From Isoetes taiwanensis (Eukaryota; Streptophyta; Lycopodiopsida; Isoetales; Isoetaceae), in NCBI GenBank assembly GCA_021234155.1, contig JAJEKV010000001.1:23919189-23983188 (forward strand): a stretch of 64,000 bases of DNA. Reading direction: 5' to 3'. The translations under genes and the position numbers were made by a program. Within the stretch, counting starts at the first letter, position 1; each line of letters begins with the position of its first letter. The notes beneath the pieces are model-generated. The model had not been told where the DNA came from and ran no database searches. It worked only from the letters and a program-made list of their open reading frames with translations. This document shows positions 45,401 through 57,799 of this stretch, one piece after another.

Positions 45401-46700
45401 ATGTGATTGTAATCCGATCCTTATATATTTGGCCTCTTAGGAGTTGTTCTTTATTCGGTGTTCTTCTCGCAAAGCAAAGATAGTAGCATCATGAAAACCT
45501 TTTCTCCACTATGTATCCGGCTACACTTCTAGTGCCGATCTCTGCTCTTCTACCTAGTTCTATCCAAATCCCATGCTTCAGATGGATATGCTCGAACCCT
45601 TCTTTTACATCAAGATTTCATTCAATTGGATCTTCTCAGTAATTTTTTTGGTGTGGCTTCTCTCAATCATTCTTTGTAAGGTGTATCTTTTTTACCCAAG
45701 TATGTACAAGTTTTCACTAAGTTATTAGGAGATCAGTTTTTTTGTAGTCTTGGAAGGCTTGTTTGAATTCGAATAGGAATTATATAGTTTATACTTGTGC
45801 ATATTGTTTGATGCATGTTATCTCCATGTAAGTTATTTTGACATATTGGGTGACTATGGTTGTTGTTTTAAACATTGGAATTTTATTTATAGCTTTTGAT
45901 GGAAAACTTTTTTAGAAAGATTGTGCTTCCTTTTTATCTTCATGGCTTTCGATCTTCGTGGCTTTTGTTTACGAATTTTGGTTTCTAATTCATGAATCAA
46001 CATATTTCTCAAGTGCAAGTCATTGGTCTCTGAATATCTTAGACCTTTTCTTCTTGTGTTCAAGTCTCTGGGGGTCCGTCATATGTCCTCATGGATGCTG
46101 CTAATGTGGCATGGCGTAAAATTACTATTCATCTATCTATCTTTAACTAGAATCTCTAAATTCAAGTTGATATGTTGGTTTTTAAATCACATGATATCCA
46201 TTGTAGTTGCAAACATTCTCCTTCAGTTCTCGGATCATAAAAATTGGCTTCTAAATTAGCCTTTCCGAAAGAGATGGAACATATCGTTCGAATGTAAAAT
46301 GGAGGAAGGCATGGATCTAGCTCTTTGGCATTCAATCGACTCTAATTTTGTGATCTTGCATTCAGAATCAATTTTTAAGAATTAGCTTGATCAAGCTTGT
46401 ACATAAGAAAGAAGAACTATTGGGGGGCAAACATGAAATCAACTTTAAAGATGAGCGTCACCACAGCTCGGGCCTAGAAATTCCTTGTTGTTTTTTCTTG
46501 TGCAGATATAGGTGCTGGAAGGACGGGAACTGCCAAGGTTTACAAGGTTGAATCTTGGGCCCTGTGCGAGTTTCCAGTGGATTTTTTCCATTTTCTTGGC
46601 CGAAATTCAACATCAAGGCAACTGGTCGGGCTAGATCTAGGGTCCTGCGCTAATGCTCCAGGGGGATTTTTTCCCTTTTTCTGCAAGCGCCTTATTTGAC
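42451..46700. other. 4.2 kb with no recognised gene or repeat
   Basis: AT-rich DNA with short ORFs only on both strands. A faint copia-like text near 45580 (QMDM) was not strong enough to call. Confidence 0.4.
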
Positions 46701-46707
46701 AACCAGT

Positions 46708-46745
46708 CATGTTTAAACCACCATACTTTTCTTGGTTCAAACATG
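46708..46745. repeat. Inverted pair of minisatellite-like units
   Basis: CATGTTTAAACCA and TGGTTCAAACATG are near inverse complements about 12 bp apart. The motif resembles the CATGTTTGAGCCA core of the large minisatellites. Confidence 0.55.
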
Positions 46746-46808
46746 ATATGCGTCCATCCCCATCCAATGGATCCATATGGATCCATGCCTCCATCATACC
46801 CTTACTTT

Positions 46809-47186
46809 ATTCATACGGGGGGTTACTCCGGGCAACGAGAGCTGTCGGATGGGCATATTTGCCCATTATTCCAAGATCTGGATCGTACATAGCGATCCTC
46901 GTTTGTGGGGTATGCATGTACAAATTTTTGTATACTATATATTAAGGTTTGCAAAATACTATAAGGTTTGAGAGAATGTACTTAATGGTGTTAATTTTGC
47001 ACATGTATTTGTAAATTTTTTGGGGCTCTCGCTGCCCTACGTAACCCCACCCAAACCAAAGGGGGTTTAAGAGGGATTTTAACTTAAATGTGTCAAATGC
47101 AATGGTTTGTATTAATAATGTTAATGGTAGTTGTGTGTTAATGGTTTATGTTAACTAAAAATTTTTTTTGCCCCTTCGAGGCCTTA
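46809..47186. mobile_element. Foldback element copy, left arm truncated
   Basis: The interior and complete right arm match 49838-50343 (ggcatatt, tttgtggggtatg, 'gtttgcaaaatactataagg', ggctctcgctgccctacgt). Only the inner ~30 bp of the left arm remain. The right end keeps the 'gccccttcgaggcc' terminal motif. Confidence 0.8.
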
Positions 47187-47819
47187 AGGATGGTGTAGGG
47201 GTATAGATATAGACATTACCTAATACTCTAATGATGGATGATGTATCATAGCCTCACAAATCTAACAAACTAGAGGTGCTCAAATTATAAAAACGAAAAC
47301 ATTGCATAGAATTAAACATATAATATTATATCAATATACGAATTTTAATATATGAGGTAGCATGTAATAATAGAATTTATTAATAATGAACGAACAGTTA
47401 AATCCAATACATCCTTTTCTCCAAACGAACAGTTAAATCCAACGAACAGTTAAATCCAATACATCCAAAACAGTCTTTTCTCCAAGTTGCATACATCCAT
47501 ACATGCATATAGCTTTGCGTTACACAAGCATTTATAATAGTAGAAAAGGCCTGATTGCACAAGCTAGTGTCCTATCTTTTAATACAAAATAAAAAGAGAA
47601 TTATGAGACTACAACTACAAGATTCTACAAGAATCAGTCTGAACAATCACAAATCAATGTTGTTCATCGCTATCCACAACAGAAGTCATGCAATCGCATA
47701 GATCGGACAAACAACAATGAGAAATAAAAGTAATACTGGAATCAAAAGATTGTTCATAAGCCCACAGAGTTTAAGTTTACCAGTTTAAGTTTACCTGCAA
47801 TCATGTTTCGTTGTGAAAT

Positions 47820-48670
47820 TTTAATTGCTAGCTCGTGGCATAGAATTACCAAGACAGGCTTTCTGCAAGCCTTCTAAACTCAGCACCAAGTTGCTAAACT
47901 GTAAAATCTTGTAAACTTTGTGAACCCACAAATTCTTTGCATCATCCACCATAGCTGAACCAGAAGCACATAAATCTGAAGTCCCTATGTCACATTTACA
48001 ATAGCAGCATATGCATCCATTTCTGAAGAATCTCCACAACCCTTTGCAACACCATTACCGCATGCTGATGCATCCTCAACCGCATACGAAGATGTAAAAC
48101 CACTTTTCAAATAAGCTTTGGCCAAATCATTTGGGAGACATTGAAGGATATAGTACAGTGTAGACATGGCATCTTGGCATTCCTCCATCACATGAGGTGT
48201 CAGATTCTCTCCTCCTTCGGACTGATGTAACGTATGCTTCAAATCTTGCTAATAGTTACAGCAATCAATGTGCTGCACAGCTGAAGCACTCTCTTCAGCA
48301 CCCCAGGTTTAGGCAAATTAGCCTAGGAGACGCCCACTCCAACAAGAGTAATAGGCAAATTAGCCAAGGAGACGCCCACTCCAACAAGAGCAAAGGGTCT
48401 TTCTGCTCCACCTCCCAGCCCGTATTTCCCACAACATCTTTCAAATGCATCACATACAGCCCTTTCAAAATGTAGTGGCAACTGCGCAAAAGCAGCCAAC
48501 ATGGTTTGATGAATCGGTCTAGAATTTTCCTGAAAGAGAAGCTCCATAGCGACAGATAAACCAAGAAAAGCAAATTCATCTACATTCATTACAGTCCGAG
48601 CCATGGGATTGCAAATCGATCTTGTTATCATCATCTTCAACATCAACGTTGCAGGCAACTGAATCTGCAT
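47820..48670 (-). pseudogene. Exons of an unrecognised helical protein
   Basis: Spliced-looking segments on the minus strand. One follows an acceptor near 48663 (QLPATLMLKMMITRSICNPM, then VDEFAFLGLSVAMELLF) with a donor-like junction near 48540. The next reads SRPIHQTMLAAFAQLPLHFE and RAVCDAFERCCG. A third at 48100-48242 reads VMEECQDAMSTLYYILQCLP, followed at ~48000-47825 by MVDDAKNLWVHKVYKILQFS. Composition suggests alpha-helical repeats. THADA/Trm732-like is a guess only. An intron-like region holds a 42-bp tandem duplication (48305-48392). Confidence 0.35.
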
Positions 48671-48740
48671 TTCTGTTTCTGTTTTTAATCAAAAACATTA
48701 CAGCCACTATTGCTTAAACTTGAATCCTAGATGACAATCA

Positions 48741-48956
<216 letters not shown>

Positions 48957-49299
48957 CTAGTATAAGTAAGGGGACGAAACCATTTTTTCGAATTTGCATC
49001 CCTGGAGCTTCTTAGCCAAGAATTGAGTAGGTAAACAGTGCTTGCGAGGAATAGAACCAGCTTACGAATCCATCTCCGTGCTGCACATACCTTGCTCCGG
49101 CAGAAAGCGAGCTCATGCAAATCTGTGAGTTGCATCCATCTTACAGAAAGGAGGGGCCGTGCTGCACATACCCCGCTCCTCCGGCTTCAGAGATAGCAAA
49201 TCCATAAAGCCCTCCCGCTATCTGCCATTCTCAGAACCCTAAAATGGTCGACCCCTGAAGTCCCGAGCCTTGCATGCCTAGCATTTTTTTTTCATCTTT

Positions 49300-49560
49300 T
49301 TTAACCTAAAATTAGATAAAGGGTAAACGACCACCGTCGGATTGTTGAAGCCAACCCAAATCAACGAACCAAAAAGGGCGCACTCTAGAAATACTATTTA
49401 GTATGCCTCCACGAATACAACGCCGAAATCATAGGACAACCATGTGAAAAATAGTATAAAACCACAAAAAAAACCCCTATTATAATGCTAGATATTTCAT
49501 GCATGCATGTCATGTGGGTCATGTCTGACAGTACTTTCTGACTGTCATGTTTGAGCCAAG
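49300..49560 (+). repeat. Repeated 'head' module, copy 1
   Basis: About 190 bp (gcactctaga, ccacgaatac..ccg, aaaacc, 'attat.atgctagatatt') match 52320-52515 in the same orientation. Both modules are preceded by an AACCCTAAAA telo-box (here ~49235) and followed by one GTCATGTTTGAGCCAAG unit (49541-49560). They may be transposon ends or duplicated promoter regions. Confidence 0.65.
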
Positions 49561-49837
49561 AAGAAGAAGAACAGCATTTGAATTTGAGAAACAGAGGAAT
49601 TTCAAAAGCGCCATCATTCGGCCCGCATTATCGATACCAAAGCAAATCATGGTCTTCAATAATCATCAAGAACAGCCAGCAGCTGCATGATGGAGGCCGA
49701 TTTTCATGGGCACCCAAGAATTTGAGGTCAGTTCCTTGCATTTGTTTCAAGTTTTTTCAGCTCTTTCCTCCCAGTCTCTCCCCTATGGTCGCATTCATAG
49801 CCCTTCAACATCTGTAACCCGCTCAACATCTGTAACC

Positions 49838-50343
49838 CGCCAAAAAACCTGTTGTAACATAACAACCAACATAACTACTATGAACATTAATTAACACAAA
49901 CCATTACATTAGACATGTTGTTAATTAAATTCCCCCTTAAACCCCCTTTTGTTTGGGTGCATATTCACACGGGGGGTGACTCCGGGCAACGAGAGCTGTT
50001 GGATAGGCATATTCACCCCTTATTCTTTAATCTACACCGTACACAAAGTTCCTCATTTGTGGGGTATGGATGTATAGAATTTGTTATACTGTATAACAAG
50101 ATTTGCAAAATACTATAAGATTTCAGGCAATATACTACATGGTGTTGATTTTGTACGTGCAAAACATCATTCTGAGGGCTCTCGCTGCCCTACGTCACCC
50201 CCCGTGTGAATATGCACCCAAACAAAAGGGGGTTTAAGGGGGAATTTAATTAACAACATGTCTAATGTAATGGTTTGTGTTAATTAATGTTCATAGTAGT
50301 TATGTTGGTTGTTATGTTACAAAAAATTTTTGGCCCTTCGGGC
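49838..50343. mobile_element. Complete foldback/MITE-like element with 143-bp arms
   Basis: 49853-49995 and 50179-50321 are near-perfect inverse complements of equal length (143 bp), from TGTAACATAACAACCAACAT inward to CAACGAGAG/CTCTCGCTG. They flank a 183-bp centre. The right end continues into ggcccttcgggcc, a 13-nt imperfect hairpin. No coding capacity, so movement would depend on a transposase supplied elsewhere. Related copies: 46809-47186 and 16776-16922. Confidence 0.9.
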
Positions 50344-50573
50344 CAACAAAAAAAAAAACAAAATATAAAAATCAAAATAAAATAAAAGTACAAAATGATT
50401 GATGTGTTATTGCAAATCATATATTTTAAATTGCATAATTTATAGGCTCCAAAATGACAACATTGTAACAATGCGCTCAAATTGTGTTGAAATCATTCTA
50501 AAATAGCATTGTTGCAACAACGCGCTCAATTTGTCTCGACTGAATACCTAAACCTACATTTCTTTCAGTATAC

Positions 50574-51206
50574 TCAAATTCTTCCACAACTAGCTTTCAA
50601 ACAAGCTGTGCAACTCCATGAGGACCATGTAGACGTCAAGTAGTCTGGGTATGTATATCTAGATTCTCGACCTAAACCATTGCTCACAAGGGGGGAGTTC
50701 TGAGCAGTTAGATGAAATACTGTAGTTAGAATGATGAAGGACAGAGCAACACCAATTAAGTTTGAGAGGGCAAGCTTTTTCCGCCACATCTGAACGATAA
50801 GAACTATGCTAACAATAGTTCCAAGAGCGTTCATACCGCCACTATTAAGGATAACAATAATGCTTTCTATGTGATGCAAATCCAAATTTGCTCTACTATG
50901 GATGGACTATAGTACATAAGCGTATTGATTCAGGCAATTGCTGAAAAATCTGCAATAACAAGAGAAAGCCCCCTTAATAGTAGCCAAAAACTAGTCTAGC
51001 ATATGACAAACCAAATGGCTTCGTAAACATTAACATAAAAAAGACCAAAGATGTTGTAATTCACAATGCTAAGGGCATGGAATCTATTGTAAAACATTAC
51101 ATTTCTATAAAGCCATGTAAAAAGAGCATCAAAAGTCCCTGCAAGATAGAAGGTAAACCTGCAGCACCAAGCATCCATCTCCAAGTACCTGAAGCGTGGG
51201 AAAAAA
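50574..51206 (-). pseudogene. Inositol/sugar transporter-like exons (MFS), broken
   Basis: From 51206 the first exon reads WRWMLGAAGLPSILQG, typical before the PESPRWL motif of plant inositol transporters. After an intron, 50950-50574 reads INTLMYYSPSIVEQ in one frame. With a shift it continues MNALGTIVSIVLIVQMWRKK and LALSNLIGVALSFIILTTVF. This is the TM7-TM8 region of INT-type proton/myo-inositol symporters (GINTVMYYSPTIV, then NA.GT.V...D..GRKKLAL). Here the usual D..GRK reads V..WRK. Frameshifts and the absence of the other exons indicate a fragment. Confidence 0.65.
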
Positions 51207-51359
51207 TAACAACGCTACGATGGACCTTAGAAAACATAGATGCAAAGCATGAGCACCTTTGTAAATGCAAGGTTAATCAGATATGATACAAATTGGCCTC
51301 CAGTGATCATCAGCACATTCAAGCTAACAAGAGCTCCTCTCTTTCTGGCAGGTGATGCT

Positions 51360-51660
51360 TCTGCCTACAAATACTCTGCCAACAAATACTCTGCCTATGA
51401 TCAACATCCATGGCTTAGGTGCGGCTGCCATCAGAAACAGTCATAGAACAGAATCAATTGATCAACATACCAATTCCTTGCAGCTGTGAACATGGCATTC
51501 GAAAAGCAAGCTCTGTTACATACAAAGCGAAAGATATGGACACTCTACTCAGCATCGCATCAGACATATACGGTGGATTGCTCAGGCTAATAATCAGTCT
51601 ACACATGATAGTCTTGTTTCAGGGCAAGATGTGACAATCCAAGCTGGTGATTCTCTGACC
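51360..51660 (+). pseudogene. LysM-domain protein fragment (LYM/CERK-type ectodomain)
   Basis: The plus strand reads NQLINIPIPCSCEHGIRK, then VTYKAKDMDTLLSIASDIYG and GLL. This matches the CXC linker and LysM motif of plant LysM receptor-like/GPI-anchored proteins (I.IPFPC.C.NG.R......Y....GDTL..IA...YGGL), which bind chitin or peptidoglycan fragments. The neighbouring LysM repeats and signal peptide are not found in frame, so it is a partial copy. It lies tail-to-tail with the transporter fragment. Confidence 0.6.
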
Positions 51661-52249
51661 CAGACCCTTTGCTATGGATATCAAACATATTTAACGGATT
51701 CCTTGTATTGAAGATTTTTCCCCTCAGATTATTTAGTTGAAAATGGCTCGTAATTTGTATGCGACTCCTCATAATGAAGTTTCTTTCCCACATTTTACAT
51801 AATTGGGTGAAACGAAAAAACCCTCTGCCACCATGAAAAATAGAAGGATCTCTTAACATTTACACGGATTAACCCTGAATCATATGCATTCAACCCGCCG
51901 ATCGACATATGTATTTGCCAACAAAGCCACAAATTGCCAAGTTAGGATGGTCCAGCTTCATAATCGCTTCCATCGCACATTCAAATTGACCCAAGATCTC
52001 CATAGATGGCACAAGCACTTTCGAAAGGCTCTCCGTTATCGATCGATCCGGTTCCACAAGGCATTGTATCAATAAGATTCCGAAGCTTCACCTAGCTGTC
52101 CCAAGACGTCCAATCGGATCAACCATACAAGCTCATAGATGGCTCATAGAGTTGAAACATTCATGGCCTTCATCCAAGCTGCTGATTCTCAGCATGTTCG
52201 AACCCTGCAGCATTGTATTGCTTTCTCGATTCTTGCCTTCTTTCTTCCT

Positions 52250-52270
52250 AACCCTAAAATAACCCTAAAA
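52250..52270 (+). promoter_or_regulatory. Tandem telo-box motifs
   Basis: AACCCTAAAA occurs twice (52250-52259, 52261-52270), and the reverse motif TAGGGTTTAG is at 52601-52610. Telo-boxes are common in plant promoters and 5'-UTR first introns. They fit a promoter for the Ulp1-like gene that follows. Confidence 0.5.
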
Positions 52271-52319
52271 CATGATGGCACGATGCTTGCATGCGAAACT
52301 GGAAATGGCAACTAAAATA

Positions 52320-52830
52320 AAAAAAAGGGCTTTTTGTTGTGAGCCCTTGGATGTTGGACTATTGAAAAAAAAGCGCTAAATCAACGACTGAGAAATGGTG
52401 CACTCTAGATGTACGCATTAGTACATCCATTCGAATACACCATGAAATCTTAGGAAAACCTTTGTGAAAAGCGTACAAAAACACAAAGAAAACCCCCTGT
52501 TATTATGCTACATATTCTGCCCTGTTGAAGTTGTGGCATCCATTATATTTTGTCCAAATCGATTTGGACTGATGGAATCCAGGCGGTCAGGGTTTTGCAT
52601 TAGGGTTTAGCAACCTGCACACCATACCAGAGCCAGAGAATCCAGATTATTGTCATGGCCCCTGGTAAATTCCTTCCCCAATGAAAGCCCTCAGTGAAAA
52701 TCTCGGGATCTGCTTGCATGTATGCACAATAATAATTTATTGTTGTCATGTTTGAGCCAAGCAAGTCTGTTTGTCACTCTGTATAATATTTTATTGCTGT
52801 CATATTTGAGCCAAGAAAGCTCTGTTTGGC
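52320..52830 (+). repeat. Repeated 'head' module, copy 2, with two minisatellite units
   Basis: 52320-52515 match 49300-49500. Downstream, TGTCATGTTTGAGCCAAG (52744) and a variant (52799) form two ~55-bp direct repeats just before the first recognised Ulp1-like exon. Confidence 0.65.
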
Positions 52831-52897
52831 ACTTTGTCATGCTTGTCTTTATTTTTTATTTTCTATTTATGTTTATGATTTTGTCTTGGCTTTGCAG

Positions 52898-55317
52898 GAA
52901 GAACTCGAAAAAGAACTCAGAAGCTGCTCTCCCACAGATCTGACAGCAGTGAGGCACCACTCGAGCCCAAAAGGCCTTCTCAAATTGACCCCAAATTTTT
53001 GCTCAGGCAAGAACTTTGGTCAGTTAGTACTGTAGAATGGCTCGAGCAATTAGTTAATAGTGAGGCAGCACCATCAGTTCAGAGTGAGGCAGCACCAGAG
53101 GCAGCATTGTCAGACAAACATAGCAGCACAGGATCAATATCTTATTCAATGGCTGAAATTGATGGAAGTGAGGGAGCTTGCAGTAGAAATATTCAGCCGG
53201 TTGATGAAGTGGCCAATGTGGTAGCTAGCATAGCACAGGATTTTCTGATGCAAGAGAATGAGGCAATCGAGCATGAGCAGCCAATTGGGCATGAGGAAAA
53301 GGTTAAAGAGGATGATGATCGGGTACATGAAATGGAGATTGATGATGATGGAGAAGATATTAGCATGGAGCAGCCCAAGTGGACCTACAATTATCAAACC
53401 AAGAGGTACTTATGTCTGGCAAAGCCTTGCAATTACATTAATGGAGGAAGGACTGTTTATTGAAACACATGAACAAGCTTCATGGTTTCAAAGGGAATAT
53501 TGAGGGTTCTAAGAGAGACAGGCCGTGCAAGAATGCAGATGGCCCTTTGCGGCCGGTAGAACTTCTGAAATGTACTATGCAAGGAATACGTTGAATCCGG
53601 AGTGGAGGTATGCCAATGATCTAAAAAGATACCTAAATTCTTGCACCAAACATGCCAATGCCACATTTCTGGACCTTTGTGGAACTAGTGAGTTTAGGGA
53701 GGAAGAGAAAGAAAAATTTGTAGCAGACTTTGTGGAATCAAGAAGCCTGGCATGGGAGTCCAAAAGGGAGGCCAAAATTGCAGGTTACAAGGCAAACATT
53801 GCTAGGGGATGGCATTATGAGGAGGCTGTTGAAGGTTTTTCTGATGAAGTGGAGGCAAAGAATGATTGGGAGAAGGAGGAGAGCAGCCTCAATGACACTC
53901 TCCTGGCATGTGGCAGATTTGAGGAAATTGAAGCCATGGAGGTTGAGAACTGTACTCCACCTCGACCAAGGCAAGAACCAGCTTCTAATATTGATTCCTC
54001 CAAGATTGTGACAATAGATGAGATACCTGAACTGCAGAGGACTTTAGCAGATAGCAGCAATACTATGTCCTTACTCTCTTATCATTGCCTTTGGATTGGG
54101 TACTGGAGAGGTCGTTCTTTAACCTACTTGATCAATGGTATAATATGAGGAGCTCCAAGAAGAAGAAATCTATGATTGCATGTAATATAATTGCAGGTGG
54201 CCTTTATATCTTCGGAGTCCCTTGTGGAAGCAAGGGTCTTCTCCTTATGGTGAATTTCACCTTAATCGAGAAAATGTGTTGGCATTTGAAACTTTGGCAT
54301 CAGATGACCCGATGCATGCCTCGAAATCATGGGTGGGTGATGAGGCCATCGGTTGCTATCTCATGTGCGTGGTCTAGCTAGTTTGGAAAGGTTTTTTTCT
54401 TGCTCATCTCTGTTCTAACTTATTGCTGCTGCAGGAACTATTCCATGTACAAGGAGATCCCATCACTGCTGGTTTAATCCCGCTATCTTGGGGCTGCTCG
54501 TAAGTGGTTCCACCTCCTGGTTGAAGTTGCTGCCCCCTAGACCTCCTGGTAGGGTTAAGGATTCTGGAAAGATTGACTCAATCTTGTACTACTAGCTTTC
54601 AGCCAACACGAGGTAGTATTAGTCAAGTTTTCCTGTCAATTTGCATTTTTTTTTTTTGGTCATTTTAGTTGCTGCAGACTAATTGGTTTCCTATGCAGTG
54701 GTCATTGGAGTTTATTTGTTTTAGTAACTGACCAACAAACATGCACTGCATTTGAGCAACCGACACCAGTGATTCTGCACTTTGACAGCTTGAAAAGGAT
54801 TCATAGCACGTTGTCATGTCAATTAAAAATGTAAGTAAATTACCTTATTTTTTCCAGATGTTCCATTACCATTGTCTGCTCGTTTTCTGCCACTTATTCT
54901 TATGCCAGTTTACTACGGGATCTTTTTTCATGAATGCCCCTGTGCACTCAGTTGATTGCCCTACTCAATCAAACGAATCTGATTGTGGAGTCTGGACCGT
55001 CTTGTTTGCAAAACAGTTATGGATTTTGTCTTCAAGAGAGCTTCCAATGATTTGGTTAAGGTAACACTATATGCTGCCGACCTAATGTTTACCATTGGTT
55101 TAGATTGCCTTCTTTTTTATATCCTGCCATGTTACAGGTTGACAGGACTTGGATTTCAGAGACTGATCTGAAACAATGCCGCAAGACCTTTGGAACTCTT
55201 CTAGCAAAACTCCATGAACTTGTCATATCTGGTAAAAAAAACTTGCCTTTACCTGAGTCCTCGCCTGCGGAAGATATAGGGACTAGAGCTGCTGTGGCAA
55301 AGAGGAGACCTGACTAA
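52898..55317 (+). CDS. Ulp1-like (peptidase C48) cysteine protease gene, multi-exon, frame partly broken
   Basis: Ulp1/SENP-type enzymes remove SUMO or related modifiers. Proteins of this type are also carried by plant transposons. An acceptor at 52897 opens a frame starting with a basic stretch (RTRKRTQKLLSHRSD), then an acidic region to 53463 (stop). 53525-54148 gives a charged segment (TSEFREEEKEKFVADFVESR). Then come WVLERSFFNLLDQWYN (54097) and SWVGDEAIGCYLMC (54329). Exon 54699-54830 holds the catalytic-His motif GHWSLFVLV and the Asp motif ILHFDSL. The next exon (~54950) has PTQSNESDCGVW with the catalytic Cys. The last exon, 55138-55317, ends KRRPD. Triad order H-D-Q-C is intact. The stop at 53463 and shifts near 54250 leave activity unproven. 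It could belong to a MULE-type element; terminal repeats were not found. Confidence 0.65.
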
Positions 55318-55899
55318 GCACTCAAAAACTTTGAAGTTCAATTTTATTGGCATTTTGTTGGCATGATGTACTGGCACGGAGCACACTTTTCTGTTTGTAA
55401 ATTGCATATTATGTTTCTATAGTTTTTGGTTATCAGGAATAACACTTTTGTATTCTGTATTGCATATTATCTTTGTATGGTTTGGTATGCTATCTATAAA
55501 TAAAAAATTAGAGTAGAATAGACCCTTCAGGATTTAGATGCTGGCGAATGAATGCGAAAATAGTTGAAACGGATTGATATCCCACTAAGTGTCATGAATC
55601 AAACATCCCAAAATTTCCTTGAAACACTATTCATTTGACCATGAAAGAAATACTATTCATTTAGTTAGGAAAAGAACATTGTTCACCAAACCATTAGAAA
55701 TTGAGTCATGATTTTGAATACTAAATTACACTTGCTTTACATTTTAAAGGTTAAGGTTAAATTGCAAAGTTTGACTCGTCTTTAAAGGAAAAACACATGA
55801 AAACATGAAATAAGTTAAATCTTGGAATAAAATTCCCATTATCATAAAATGACTCTTAAAACTAAAAACCCAACAGGGTGTCACATTTCAAACGAAATT

Positions 55900-57795
55900 A
55901 AAAAAATTATCAAGTGTCATGTTTGAGCCAACAAGATGTCATGTTTGAGCCAACAGAGTGTCAAGTTTGAACCAATGAGGATGTCATGTTTGAGCCAATA
56001 GGGTGTCAAGTTTGAGCCAATGAGGATGTCGACGACAGGGTGTCATGTTTGAGCCAATGAGGATGTCATGTTTGGGACAAAAGCGTGTCATGTTTGGGCC
56101 AATGAGGATGTCATGTTTGAGCCAATGAGGTGTCATGTTTGAGACAACGAGTATGTCATGTTTGAGCCAATGAAGTGTCATGTTTGAGCCAATGAGGATG
56201 TCATGTTTGAGCCAATGAGATGTCATGTTTGAGCCAACAACTTGACATGTTTGAGACAATGGGGTGTCATGTTTGAGCCAATGAGGTATCATGTTTGAGC
56301 CAATGAGGGTATCATGTTTGAGCCAATGAGGATGTCATGTTTGAGCCAATGAGGATGTCATGTTTGAGCCAAACACTTGTCATGTTTGAACAAACACTTG
56401 TCATGTTTGAGCCAATGAGGTGTCATGTTTGAGCCAATGAGGTGTCATGTTTGAGCCAATGAGGATGTCATGTTTGAGCCAACAGGGCACAACACACCCT
56501 TAGAAGAAAAGAAAATGAAATAAACTTAAACCTTGGAATAAAATTAACATTTGAAACGAAATTAAAAAAATTATCAAGTGTCATGTTTGAGCCAACAGAG
56601 TGTCATGTTTGAGCCAACAGGGTGTCATGTTTGAGCCAATGAAGATGTCATGCTTGAGCTAAATACTTGTCATGTTTGAGCCAATGAGGTGTCATGTTTG
56701 AGCCAATGAGGGGTGTCATGTTTGAGCCAACAGGGCACAACTCACCCTTAGAAGAAAAGCTAATGAAATAAACTTAACCTTAGAATAAAATTCACATTTT
56801 CAAACGAAATTAAAAAAATTATCAAGTGTCATGTTTGAGCCAGCAGTGTCATGTTTGAGCCAGCCAGGGTGTCATGTTTGAGCCAATGAGGATGTCATGT
56901 TTGAGCCAAACACTTGTCATGTGTGAGCCAATGAGGTGTCATGTTTGAGCCAACAAGGTGTCATGTTTGAGCCAATAGGTGTCATGTTTGAGCCAATGAG
57001 GTATCATGTTTGAGCCAACGAGGATGTCATGTTTGAGCCAATGAGGTGTCATGTTTGAGCCAATGAGGGTGTCATGTTTGAGCCAATGAGGGTGTCATGT
57101 TTATGCCAATGAGGGTGTCATGTTTGAGCCAATGAGGTGTCATGTTTGAGACAATGAGGATGTCATGTTTGAGCCAATGAGGATGTCATGTTTGAGCCAA
57201 ACACTTGTCATGCTTGAGACAAACAATTGTCTTGTTTGAGCCAATGAGGTGTCATGTTTGAGCCAATGATGTGCCACGTTTGGGCCAATGAGGGTCTCAT
57301 GTTTGAGCCAACGGGGCACAACTCACCCTTAAAAGAAAAGCAAATGAAATAAACTCTAACCTTGGAATAAAATTCACATTTCAAACGAAATTAAAAAATT
57401 TAACAAGTGTCATGTTTGAGCCAACATGGTGTCATGTTTGAGCCAATGAGGATGTCATGTTTGAGCCAAACACTTGTCATGTTTGAGCCAATGAGGGTGT
57501 CATGTTTGAGCCAACAAAGCACAACTCACCCTTAGAAGAAAAGCTAATGAAATAAACTTAGACCTTGGAATAAAATTCACATTTCAGACGAAATTAAAAA
57601 AATTATCAAGTGTCATGTTTGAGTCAACAGAGTGTCATGTTTGAGCCCAGCGAGTGTCATGTTTGAGCCAGCGGGGTGTCATGTTTGAGCCAATGAGGAT
57701 GTCATGTTTGAGCCAAACACTTGTCATATTTGAGCCAATGAGGTGTCATGTTTGAGCCAGCGGGGTGTCAGCGAGGTGTCATGTTTGAGCCAATG
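55900..57795. repeat. 20-bp minisatellite with higher-order spacers (copy 2)
   Basis: Same unit and layout as 19556-21545, with spacers near 56490, 56735, 57310 and 57515. Many units are exact GTCATGTTTGAGCCAATGAG. It ends where the Ty3/gypsy LTR begins (57800), so the LTR element inserted at, or truncated, the array. Confidence 0.95.
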
Positions 57796-57799
57796 AGGA

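Noticed and set aside
45560-45790. Second copia reverse-transcriptase trace
   Set aside because: Only a QMDM-like word was visible, with no supporting neighbouring motifs.
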